Below are positions 1 to 6,951 of a stretch of 8,893 bases of DNA, piece by piece; within the stretch, counting starts at the first letter, position 1; the number at the start of each line of letters is the position of its first letter. A program made the position numbers and the translations under genes. The stretch comes from JBCDCU01 sp039180865 (GTDB lineage: Bacteria; Pseudomonadota; Alphaproteobacteria; Rhizobiales; JACESI01): NCBI GenBank assembly GCA_039180865.1, contig JBCDCZ010000186.1, positions 1-8,893 on the forward strand, read 5' to 3'. The notes under the pieces were generated by a model. It saw only the letters and a list, made by a program, of their open reading frames with translations, made no database searches and was not told where the DNA came from.

Positions 1-2
1 GA

Positions 3-83
3 TATGATGCGCGTCACCCGAACGGGGCGGCGTTTTGGGATGCCCGTTTAACGGACTTTTTGATCGAATACCAGCCCCGATAA
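3..83 (+). CDS. Possible C-terminal fragment of an unidentified protein, cut by the window start
   Basis: An open frame enters from the left edge and ends at TAA 81-83. It gives 26 residues containing RHPNGAAFWDARLTDFL, ending EYQPR. The composition (aromatic, aliphatic and charged residues alternating, as at the end of a globular enzyme) looks protein-like, and no other frame on either strand is clearly better across this stretch. It would converge on tpiA, with 34 bp between the two stop codons. I do not recognise the family. With so few codons, this could also be untranslated sequence that is open by chance. Confidence 0.35.
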   Translation, partial: YDARHPNGAAFWDARLTDFLIEYQPR

Positions 84-117
84 GAACCAATCAGATGTGC
101 CGGCCTGTTCTCAATTC

Positions 118-867
118 CTAGGCGATATCTCGGTATACCGAGAAGATGGCGGCAAAGTCGTCCGCTTTCAAGCTTGCGCCGCCTACAAGTGCACCGTCCA
201 CGTGATCGACCGCCATCAATTCAGCGGCATTCCCAGGTTTGACGGATCCGCCATACACGATCCGCACATTTTCACCGGTCGCGCCGTAATGGTTGAGGAG
301 GTGCGTGCGGATCGCGCTGTGCATATCCGCGACATCGTCAGGGGTCGGCGTCAGGCCGGTACCGATCGCCCAAACCGGTTCATAGGCAATCACAATATCA
401 TTGGCTCCGGCTTCCCGCGGAAGCGAGCCCGTGACCTGTGAAAGGACGACCTCTTCGGCGCGGCCTGCTTCCCGGATTTCGCGCGTTTCTCCAACACAAA
501 TAATGGCTTGGGCACCTGCACGAACGGCAGCAGAGGCTTTGGCTTGAACGAGATCATCTGTTTCGCCGTGATCCTGGCGCCGTTCCGAATGGCCCACAAT
601 AATTGCAGACGCACCAGCATCCACCAACATTTCTGCAGATAGGTCACCCGTATGCGCTCCGCTTTCCTTAACATGACAATCCTGAGCACCCACTGATGTT
701 CGTCGGACTCGCTGACGAACAGCCTGGATTAGAGTCGCTGGCGGGCAAATCATGACATCAACTTTATCGGAAACCGCATCGCCAGCGATCTCCATTAGGT
801 TGATTTCCTCCAGCGCACTTTTCAAGCCGTTCATTTTCCAGTTACCGGCTACCAGAGGCTTTCTCAT
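118..867 (-). CDS. tpiA: Triosephosphate isomerase
   Basis: Cytoplasmic enzyme interconverting dihydroxyacetone phosphate and glyceraldehyde 3-phosphate in glycolysis and gluconeogenesis. The 249-residue protein is close to the usual length and carries the full TIM signature: GNWKMNG near the N-terminus (substrate-binding Asn9 and Lys11), VGHSERR with the electrophile His93, AYEPVWAIGTG with the catalytic base Glu163 and flexible loop 6, and the phosphate-gripping GGSVK (206-210) and GALVGGASL segments. The start is placed at ATG 867-865 because it gives the classic MRKPLVAGNWK beginning and lies 11 bp after GGAAGGG (885-879). An ATG seven codons upstream (888) overlaps that ribosome site and has none of its own. 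The gene is transcribed divergently from ppiD. In many alphaproteobacteria secG follows tpiA, but no secG is visible before the left edge. Confidence 0.97.
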   Translation of the reverse strand: MRKPLVAGNWKMNGLKSALEEINLMEIAGDAVSDKVDVMICPPATLIQAVRQRVRRTSVGAQDCHVKESGAHTGDLSAEMLVDAGASAIIVGHSERRQDHGETDDLVQAKASAAVRAGAQAIICVGETREIREAGRAEEVVLSQVTGSLPREAGANDIVIAYEPVWAIGTGLTPTPDDVADMHSAIRTHLLNHYGATGENVRIVYGGSVKPGNAAELMAVDHVDGALVGGASLKADDFAAIFSVYRDIA

Positions 868-913
868 AACGACGTTGACCCTTCCCATTCAAACCGCAGT
901 GAAAAACGCTTAT

Positions 914-926
914 CAGAACGTTTCTG
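914..926. repeat. 13-bp palindrome CAGAACGTTTCTG in the tpiA/ppiD divergent region
   Basis: CAGAA (914-918) and TTCTG (922-926) are perfect inverted arms around CGT. The site lies 47 bp upstream of the tpiA start and 114 bp upstream of ppiD, where a dimeric regulator could bind. It does not fit the GAAC-N7-GAAC LexA pattern. No regulator can be assigned, and a chance palindrome of this size is possible. Confidence 0.3.
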
Positions 927-937
927 TGATTGAAAAC

Positions 938-972
938 CGCAGTCATACCATTATGCCGGTAAGTTGACTGCG
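938..972. repeat. Inverted repeat CGCAGTC-N21-GACTGCG, plus a direct copy upstream
   Basis: CGCAGTC (938-944) and GACTGCG (966-972) are exact inverted copies separated by 21 bp. The left arm sits within AAACCGCAGT (934-943), which also occurs as an exact 10-bp direct repeat at 891-900, 43 bp earlier. The right arm overlaps TTGACT (964-969), the best -35 candidate for ppiD. The arrangement resembles spaced operator half-sites, but function is inferred only from repetition and position. Confidence 0.35.
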
Positions 973-993
973 AAACCCGATACACCGTATTGC
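964..993 (+). promoter_or_regulatory. Candidate promoter for the ppiD-trp-moa operon
   Basis: TTGACT (964-969) matches five of six bases of the sigma-70 type -35 box. It is followed after 18 bp by TATTGC (988-993), a weak -10 match. This would give a leader of roughly 40 nt before the ppiD GTG. It is the best plus-strand candidate I can see in the 173-bp divergent region. On the minus strand CATAAT (955-950) is a reasonable -10 for tpiA, but it lacks a good -35 at normal spacing, so no tpiA promoter is called. Confidence 0.3.
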
Positions 994-1040
994 TCATGCA
1001 GAAAATCGGTCGACGGATCATTTGGAAAGGTTGACGCGCT

Positions 1041-2948
1041 GTGCTGACAGTTTTGAAGAGACTTGCTGGAACCTGGGTTGCGAAAGCCCTGCTCGGAGTA
1101 TTGGTCCTGAGCTTCGCGGTCTGGGGGATCACAGGGGCGTCGTTCAACTTCGCAACCGGCACCGTCGCAAGTGTTGGATCCACAAACATCCGGGCGAGCG
1201 ATTTTCAGCGCGAATTCGCACTTGAGATCGAGACCCTGGGTCGACAGGCTGGTAGGCGGCTGACAGTCCAACAAGCACGCCAATTCAATCTCGACCGCCA
1301 GGTGCTTTTCCGCTTGATCAACCAGGCTGCTCTTGATGACCAGGCAAAAAGCTTCGGCCTTGGCGTATCCACTGAAGAAATGGATCGCTTTTTGATTGAA
1401 AACGAGAGCCTGCGCGGAACCAACGGTCAGTTCGATCCGTTCTTATTCCGACAGCTTCTGATCAGTCAGGGACTGTCGGAGAAAGACTATTTTGAAGAAC
1501 TCGATCGGAACCTGGAACGTCAACAACTCGTGGATGCGCTTGTCAAAGACATCGCGGTTCCTGACGCGCTTCTTTCAGCACTCGGCGCTTATCGCAATGA
1601 ACGGCGTACCGTTTCCTTTATCGCACTCGATGAGCGGGACATTGCCCCTGTGGGAGAACCGGATACCGCCGCATTGGAAAACTATTTTGAGACCAATCAG
1701 TCCCGTTATAGGGCTCCTGAGTACCGTGCCCTCACGTTTATCCATATCGACGAGGAAAGCTTAAGCGCGGCTGCCAGCATTACCGACGAAGACGCCCGAA
1801 AGTATTACGAGGACAACAAGGACCGATACACCCAACAAGAACGTCGCGAGATCCGTCGCATTACCTTCGATACGCTAGCGGAAGCAACAGTAGCCGCCGA
1901 AGCGATCTCTGGTGGGGAAACCTTCGACGACCTTATGGCTGACCGCGGCCTGACCGCGACTGATGTTACGCTCGGAACGCTCGCCAAAGGTGGCGTTCTC
2001 GATACAAAACTGGCCGACGCTGCTTTTGCGCTCGGTCTGAACGAGACCAGTGGCGTGGTGAGCGGCGATTTCGGTCCGGTTATCGTGAACATTGCAGCCA
2101 TTGAGCCAGCCGGTGTGACGTCTTTTGACGAGGCCAGCGCTGAGATCAAACAATTTCTGGCCCAGGGCGAGACAAACAGGGTTTTGACGGACACGGTCGA
2201 TGCCATTGAAGACGCGCGGGCGGAAGGCGCGACCTTCGAAGAGATCTCAACCAGAATGAATGTCTCGCTTACAAAAATCGAGGCCGTGGCGCGCGACGGC
2301 TCGGATCGCAACGGCAACCAGATCAGCGACCTTCCTGCCCGCAACAACCTTCTCGAAGAGGCATTTGCAACCGATGTCGGCGTTGAAAATGATCTGATCG
2401 AAATCGGCCGCACCGGTTATGTCTGGTTCGAAGTCACCGAAATCGAAACCGCCCGCGACCGGACGCTTGAGGAGGTTCGCATCCGAGCCATTGAAAATTG
2501 GAAGGCGTTTGAAGTTGAAAAGGCCGTAAGCGCCCGGGCACAGGAGCTATTGGAGAGGATCGGCAGCGACACACCGTTGCGCATAGTGGCGGAAGAGGAA
2601 AACCTGATCGTTCTGACCGTTGAAGAGGTTGAACGGGGCAGGCCATCTCAAGGGCTCCCGACGGATGCCGTTGAAGCAGCCTTCCAGGGGCCGCTCAATC
2701 ATAGTGCCGTTACAGGTGGCGAACGTCCAGGGAATTCAATCATCCTTCAGGTAACTGGCGTTGAAGCCGGAACGGGAACAGTGGAAGATCGGCAGATACC
2801 GGCGATCCGCGAAGCCTTCCAGAACGATATTCTCGGTGTTTACATCAGCCTTGTCCGAAACCGCGAGGGCACAACAGTCAACGAGAATGCTTTCCAGGCA
2901 GCGGTTGATTTCCGCGGCCGCCAGGGTGGTCCGCACGGCGGATATTGA
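1041..2948 (+). CDS. ppiD: PpiD/SurA-type membrane-anchored periplasmic peptidyl-prolyl isomerase family chaperone
   Basis: The 635-residue protein has a short basic N-terminus (KRLAG), one membrane segment at about residues 13-31 (VAKALLGVLVLSFAVWGI) with no signal-peptidase site, and a long periplasmic part. That part comprises an N-terminal SurA/PpiD-like chaperone domain to about residue 170, a parvulin-like region at about 247-370, and a C-terminal module ending in a Gly-rich GRQGGPHGGY tail. This order and length match alphaproteobacterial PpiD proteins, which help newly secreted proteins fold at the Sec translocon. The GTG start is the first possible codon after an in-frame TGA (1032-1034) and follows GGAAAGG (1024-1030). 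The parvulin-like region lacks a clear GGDLG-type core and the conserved active-site histidine pattern, so it may be inactive as an isomerase. It is the first gene of the operon, with 4 bp between its stop and trpE. Confidence 0.9.
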   Translation: MLTVLKRLAGTWVAKALLGVLVLSFAVWGITGASFNFATGTVASVGSTNIRASDFQREFALEIETLGRQAGRRLTVQQARQFNLDRQVLFRLINQAALDDQAKSFGLGVSTEEMDRFLIENESLRGTNGQFDPFLFRQLLISQGLSEKDYFEELDRNLERQQLVDALVKDIAVPDALLSALGAYRNERRTVSFIALDERDIAPVGEPDTAALENYFETNQSRYRAPEYRALTFIHIDEESLSAAASITDEDARKYYEDNKDRYTQQERREIRRITFDTLAEATVAAEAISGGETFDDLMADRGLTATDVTLGTLAKGGVLDTKLADAAFALGLNETSGVVSGDFGPVIVNIAAIEPAGVTSFDEASAEIKQFLAQGETNRVLTDTVDAIEDARAEGATFEEISTRMNVSLTKIEAVARDGSDRNGNQISDLPARNNLLEEAFATDVGVENDLIEIGRTGYVWFEVTEIETARDRTLEEVRIRAIENWKAFEVEKAVSARAQELLERIGSDTPLRIVAEEENLIVLTVEEVERGRPSQGLPTDAVEAAFQGPLNHSAVTGGERPGNSIILQVTGVEAGTGTVEDRQIPAIREAFQNDILGVYISLVRNREGTTVNENAFQAAVDFRGRQGGPHGGY

Positions 2949-2952
2949 TGCA

Positions 2953-4467
2953 TTGACAATTCAACCAGATCGCGCCGCTTTCGCCGCGAGTTTTCAAAAC
3001 GGCGAGGCACAACTCGTTTTTACACGGCTTGTGGCAGACCTTGAAACACCGGTCTCCGCAATGCTGAAACTGTCCAAAGACCGTGACAATTGTTTCCTGC
3101 TGGAATCCGTCGAAGGTGGTGCCGCGCGCGCCCGATATTCGATTATCGGCATCGATCCCGATGTCATCTTTCGCGTCCATGGCGAAACAGCGGAAATTAA
3201 TGAAAACGCGATGAATTCCAAAAGCAGCTTTGAGCGTTGCGATGCATCGGTTTTCGACGCCCTTCGCAGTCTTATAGCCACCTCCCGGGTCACGCTGCCG
3301 GAAGCTCTGCCGCCAATGGCAAGTGGCGTCTTCGGATATCTTGGCTATGACACGGTTCGGCTGATCGAGAACCTTCCGGACATCAATCCCGATCCGATCG
3401 GTCTCCCGGATGGTGTCATGATCCGGCCGACCCTCGTTGTCATTTTCGACAATGTGAAAGACGAAATCACAATCGTAACGCCGGTCCGGCCTGCGAATGA
3501 AACATCGGAGGAGAACGCATGGAAGGCAGCCAATGAGAGGCTCTCTTCCGTAATCGACCGGCTCAATCAGCCGATTGACAAAACAGCGCCCGCAGCAGAT
3601 CGGACTAGCGAAATTGCCATTTCCTCGAACACCACGCACAACGAATATATCGGCATGGTGCAACAGGCGAAAGAGTACATCGCTGCAGGCGACATCTTCC
3701 AGGTTGTGCTCGGACAACGGTTTGAGGCCCCCTTCCCGCTTCCTCCCTTTGCTCTTTACCGGGCTTTGAGGCGGACAAATCCGGCGCCGTACCTTTTCTT
3801 CCTCAAATATGACGGGTTTTCCGTGGCAGGCTCGAGCCCCGAAATCCTGGTCCGAGTGCGCGATGGCGAGGTCACTATCCGGCCAATCGCCGGGACAAGA
3901 CCGCGTGGCGCGAGCGCCAGCGAAGACCGCGCTTTATCAGAAGATTTGTTGAGCGATCCGAAGGAACGGGCGGAACATCTCATGCTGCTCGATCTTGGTC
4001 GCAATGATGTCGGTCGCGTCGCGGAAATCGGCAGCGTTACCGTGACCGACAGTTTTTTCATCGAGTACTACAGCCACGTCATGCATATCGTGTCGAATGT
4101 GACGGGCAAGCTCGACACCGCCCACGACATGGTCGATGCGCTCTCGGCCGGTTTTCCCGCCGGGACGGTATCCGGGGCGCCGAAAGTCCGTGCCATGGAG
4201 ATCATCGATGAACTTGAGCGCGAAAAGCGAGGCATTTACGCCGGCTGCGTTGGCTATTTCACCGGTGATGGGGATATGGACACGTGTATTGTTCTTCGCA
4301 CAGCAATCGTAAAAGATGGCCGAATGTATGTGCAGGCTGGCGCCGGTATTGTTGCCGATTCCGTCCCGCAAAGCGAGTATGAGGAATGCGTCAACAAAGC
4401 CAAGGCGCTGTTTCGGGCGGCAGAGGAAGCCGTTCGTTTCGCAAGCGACGAGAAGACGGCAGTTTAG
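2953..4467 (+). CDS. trpE: Anthranilate synthase component I
   Basis: Catalytic subunit of anthranilate synthase: converts chorismate plus ammonia supplied by TrpG to anthranilate and pyruvate, the first committed step of tryptophan synthesis. The 504-residue product has the LLES tryptophan-binding motif (49-52) with RARYSIIG following. The chorismate-utilising domain carries AGTRPRG (313-319), DLGRNDVGR (347-355), FPAGTVSGAPK (401-411) and GAGIVADS (from 463), so catalysis and feedback inhibition by tryptophan should both be intact. The start is set at TTG 2953 because MTIQPDRAAFAASF aligns with the usual TrpE N-terminus and lies 4 bp after the ppiD stop, behind GGCGGA (2937-2942). The frame stays open about 64 codons upstream inside ppiD, but that extension has no family counterpart. 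The subunit is not fused to TrpG, unlike the TrpE(G) fusion of several rhizobia. Confidence 0.97.
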   Translation: MTIQPDRAAFAASFQNGEAQLVFTRLVADLETPVSAMLKLSKDRDNCFLLESVEGGAARARYSIIGIDPDVIFRVHGETAEINENAMNSKSSFERCDASVFDALRSLIATSRVTLPEALPPMASGVFGYLGYDTVRLIENLPDINPDPIGLPDGVMIRPTLVVIFDNVKDEITIVTPVRPANETSEENAWKAANERLSSVIDRLNQPIDKTAPAADRTSEIAISSNTTHNEYIGMVQQAKEYIAAGDIFQVVLGQRFEAPFPLPPFALYRALRRTNPAPYLFFLKYDGFSVAGSSPEILVRVRDGEVTIRPIAGTRPRGASASEDRALSEDLLSDPKERAEHLMLLDLGRNDVGRVAEIGSVTVTDSFFIEYYSHVMHIVSNVTGKLDTAHDMVDALSAGFPAGTVSGAPKVRAMEIIDELEREKRGIYAGCVGYFTGDGDMDTCIVLRTAIVKDGRMYVQAGAGIVADSVPQSEYEECVNKAKALFRAAEEAVRFASDEKTAV

Positions 4468-4476
4468 GGGGTAATC

Positions 4477-5094
4477 GTGCGCGTTCTGGTGATCGATAAT
4501 TACGACAGTTTCACCTACAACCTCGTTCATTACCTGGGTGAACTGGGCGCGGCGATAACAGTGAAACGCAATGACGATCTCACCTCCGACGATGCCCTTG
4601 CAATGGCATCCGACGCCATTGTGCTTTCACCGGGTCCCTGCACGCCGAATGAAGCCGGCATCTGCCTTGATCTGATCGAAAAAGCCAACGGAAAAGTGCC
4701 GATTCTTGGCGTCTGTCTCGGTCATCAATCGATTGGACAAGCCTATGGCGGTACCGTTCTGAGAGCGAACGACTTGATGCACGGCAAAGTGAGCACGATC
4801 GACCATACCGGTTCGGGCCTTTTTGACGGTGTCCGCAAACCGTTGCGAGTCACGCGCTATCATTCTCTGACAATCGAGCCCGACAGCGTTCCCGACTGCC
4901 TGACCGTCACCGCTTCGGCGTCTGACGGAACCATCATGGGTCTCTCCCATAAGACCGATCCGGTCCATGGCGTCCAGTTTCACCCGGAAAGCATAGCCTC
5001 GGAAGACGGTCATAAACTGTTGCGAAATTTTCTCGATCTTGCAAAAAGCGGCAACCGATCGCGCGAGAGAGAAATGGAAGAGCATGACGGGTGA
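4477..5094 (+). CDS. trpG: Anthranilate synthase component II (glutamine amidotransferase)
   Basis: Class I glutamine amidotransferase that hydrolyses glutamine and channels ammonia to TrpE. The 205-residue protein shows NYDSFTYNLVHYLGELGA at the N-terminus, the oxyanion strand LSPGPCTPNEAG, the nucleophile elbow GVCLGHQSIGQAYGG (Cys80), and GVQFHPESI with His169 and Glu171 completing the triad. HGKVSTIDHTGSGLF and RYHSL are typical of the TrpG/PabA group. PabA cannot be excluded by sequence alone, and one protein can serve both roles, but position between trpE and trpD favours TrpG. It starts at GTG 4477, with GGGGG (4467-4471) 5 bp upstream and 9 bp after the trpE stop. The last ten or so residues (RSREREMEEHDG) are highly charged and lie beyond the catalytic domain. 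The final 11 bp overlap trpD. Confidence 0.95.
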   Translation: MRVLVIDNYDSFTYNLVHYLGELGAAITVKRNDDLTSDDALAMASDAIVLSPGPCTPNEAGICLDLIEKANGKVPILGVCLGHQSIGQAYGGTVLRANDLMHGKVSTIDHTGSGLFDGVRKPLRVTRYHSLTIEPDSVPDCLTVTASASDGTIMGLSHKTDPVHGVQFHPESIASEDGHKLLRNFLDLAKSGNRSREREMEEHDG

Positions 5095-6103
5095 TATAAA
5101 GCCTATCCTGGCAAAACTCGGAGATGGCAAAAGCCTTGAGCGCGAGGAGGCCCGAGCCGCATTCGACATTATGATGTCCGGCGAGGCGACCCCCTCTCAA
5201 ATTGCAGGTCTCTTAATGGCGCTTCGGGTTCGCGGCGAAACCGTCGACGAACTGATCGGCGCGGTGACCACAATGCGCGCCAAAATGCTCCGGGTTGCAG
5301 CTCCGGAAGACGCACTCGACATTGTCGGTACGGGCGGTGACGGATCGGGTACCTACAACATTTCAACCTGCTCAGCCTTTGTTCTTGCAGGCGGTGGCGT
5401 ACCGATCGCAAAACACGGAAACCGCGCGATGTCATCGAAATCCGGTGCCGGCGATGTCCTCGCCGCTCTCGGCATCAACCTTGAAATCGGACCGGAAAAA
5501 ATCGCTGAATGCATCGAAAAAGCCGGTATCGGGTTTATGTTTGCGCCGGCCCACCATGCCGCAATGCGGTTTGTCGGACCGTCACGGGTTGAGCTTGGCA
5601 CGCGAACGATTTTCAATCTGCTGGGCCCAATGTCCAACCCGGCAGGCGTCAACCGTCAGATGATTGGTGTCTTTTCGCCAAAGTGGCTTTCCGCCATGGC
5701 GGAAACCCTGAAAGCTCTGGGCTCGACCGACCTTTGGATTGTGCACGGAGACGGCGGGCTTGATGAGATTTCTATCAGCGGTCCGACCAATGTCGTAAGC
5801 CTCAAAGATGGAGCCATCGATTCCTTCGCCGTCGCACCTGAAGATGCCGGATTGGAGCGTGCTCCGCTCTCAGCAATCAAGGGGGGCGATGCCGACCATA
5901 ATGCTGCGGCACTGAGAGCGGTCCTCGGTGGTGAAAAAAGCGCCCATGCAGATACGGTTCTATTGAACGCGGGCGCCGGTTTCGTTGTTTCTCGCAAGGC
6001 CGAAACCCTTGCCGAAGGTGTTGCTCTAGCGCGTGCCAGCATCGCTTCCGGTAACGCATCGGCTTCGCTTGAGAAACTTGTTGAAGTCTCGAATGCCCCT
6101 TAA
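5084..6103 (+). CDS. trpD: Anthranilate phosphoribosyltransferase
   Basis: Transfers the phosphoribosyl group of PRPP to anthranilate, the second dedicated step of tryptophan synthesis. The 339-residue length is standard. Visible motifs are the pyrophosphate-binding GTGGDGSGTYNIST (starting at residue 82), KHGNR (110-114) followed by AMSSKSGAGD, and RTIFNLLGPMSNPAG, which together define the nucleoside phosphorylase/phosphoribosyltransferase class IV fold. ATG 5084 is chosen because MTGDIKPILAKL matches the family start; it lies just after GGAAGAG (5076-5082) inside trpG. A TTG in frame 15 codons earlier gives a longer product with no family support. The 11-bp overlap with trpG suggests translational coupling, giving related amounts of TrpG and TrpD. 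Confidence 0.97.
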   Translation: MTGDIKPILAKLGDGKSLEREEARAAFDIMMSGEATPSQIAGLLMALRVRGETVDELIGAVTTMRAKMLRVAAPEDALDIVGTGGDGSGTYNISTCSAFVLAGGGVPIAKHGNRAMSSKSGAGDVLAALGINLEIGPEKIAECIEKAGIGFMFAPAHHAAMRFVGPSRVELGTRTIFNLLGPMSNPAGVNRQMIGVFSPKWLSAMAETLKALGSTDLWIVHGDGGLDEISISGPTNVVSLKDGAIDSFAVAPEDAGLERAPLSAIKGGDADHNAAALRAVLGGEKSAHADTVLLNAGAGFVVSRKAETLAEGVALARASIASGNASASLEKLVEVSNAP

Positions 6104-6130
6104 CGGATTTGATTGACGGGATTTGTTGAA

Positions 6131-6949
6131 TTGAGTGACACATTGGCAAGAACCGATATCCTCAAGAAGATCGAAGCGTATAAGCGCGAGGAGATTTCGG
6201 CTGCAAAAACGTCCGTGCCCCTTTCAGAACTGCAGGACCGGATTGCGGCATTCAGCGATGAGCCCCGCGGATTTGTTGATGCGCTGAGAGCCAAACAGGC
6301 AGCTGGTGACTATGCTCTGATCGCCGAAATCAAAAAAGCCAGCCCATCAAAGGGTTTGATCCGCGCTGATTTTGATCCTCCAGCCCATGCCCGCGCATAC
6401 GAAATGGGTGGCGCGGCATGTTTGTCTGTTTTGACGGACGGTCCCTCGTTTCAGGGAAAACCGGACTTCCTAACTAACGCGCGCGCTGCAACGGGTCTGC
6501 CGGCTCTCCGAAAAGACTTCCTGTTTGAACCCTACCAGGTCTTCGAGGCGCGTGCCTGGGGCGCAGATTGTATTTTGATCATCATGGCAAGCGTCACTGA
6601 CGAAGAAGCAGCCGCGCTTGAAGAGACCGGTTTTGCTCTTGGAATGGATGTGCTTGTCGAAGTCCATGACGAGGCGGAACTTGAACGAGCCCTCAAGCTG
6701 AAATCTCCACTTCTTGGCATCAACAACCGGAACCTCAAAACATTTGAGGTGAGCCTTGAAACCTCGAAACGACTTGCCGCGCTCGTGCCCGAAGATAAGC
6801 TCCTGGTTGGCGAAAGCGGGATCTTCACCTCGGACGATACCGCTGAACTCGAACTATCGGGCATAACGGCATTCCTGGTCGGCGAGAGCCTGATGCGGGC
6901 AGACGACATAACGGCTGCAACTCTAGAGCTTCTAAAGAGAAAGACCTGA
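6131..6949 (+). CDS. trpC: Indole-3-glycerol phosphate synthase
   Basis: Converts carboxyphenylamino-deoxyribulose phosphate to indole-3-glycerol phosphate. This is a stand-alone TrpC, not fused to TrpF. The (beta/alpha)8 barrel is complete: AEIKKASPSKG (from about 65), CLSVLTDGPSFQGKPDFL, LRKDFLFEPYQ with the probable catalytic acid Lys128, VEVHD with the probable base Glu177, GINNRNL (Asn198), and LVGESGIF (Glu228, Ser229), ending in FLVGESLMR. The start is uncertain because no ATG precedes the conserved region. TTG 6131 gives an MSD...ILKKIEAYKREE beginning like relatives and lies 9 bp after GGGA (6118-6121). TTG 6113 would add six residues (MTGFVE) and lies 9 bp after the trpD stop. It is 2 bp from moaC. 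Confidence 0.96.
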   Translation: MSDTLARTDILKKIEAYKREEISAAKTSVPLSELQDRIAAFSDEPRGFVDALRAKQAAGDYALIAEIKKASPSKGLIRADFDPPAHARAYEMGGAACLSVLTDGPSFQGKPDFLTNARAATGLPALRKDFLFEPYQVFEARAWGADCILIIMASVTDEEAAALEETGFALGMDVLVEVHDEAELERALKLKSPLLGINNRNLKTFEVSLETSKRLAALVPEDKLLVGESGIFTSDDTAELELSGITAFLVGESLMRADDITAATLELLKRKT

Positions 6950-6951
6950 CA

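Noticed and set aside
21..61. Possible terminator: AACGGG (21-26) with CCCGTT (43-48), then CTTTTT
   Set aside because: The stem is only 6 bp around a 16-bp loop, the T-run begins 8 bp after the stem, and it overlaps the candidate coding tail, so it does not make a convincing intrinsic terminator.
886..888. Upstream ATG for tpiA adding seven residues
   Set aside because: It has no ribosome site of its own and overlaps the GGAAGGG that serves the ATG at 867; the added MGRVNVV has no family counterpart.
1805..2413. 202-codon open frame on the minus strand
   Set aside because: Ser/Ala/Arg-rich antisense shadow of ppiD with no domain and no ribosome site; ppiD reads through intact.
2953..2958. 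TTGACA, a perfect -35 sequence at the trpE start
   Set aside because: The six bases are the first two codons of trpE, and the sequence about 17 bp downstream (near 2976-2981) has no resemblance to a -10 box.
2878..3717. 279-codon open frame on the minus strand
   Set aside because: It is antisense to trpE, whose motifs are continuous through the region. The translation is Cys-, Arg- and His-rich with no recognisable domain, a typical shadow of GC-rich coding DNA.
3937..4530. 197-codon open frame on the minus strand spanning the trpE-trpG junction
   Set aside because: Antisense to conserved TrpE and TrpG motifs, including DLGRNDVGR and the TrpG N-terminus; no independent support.
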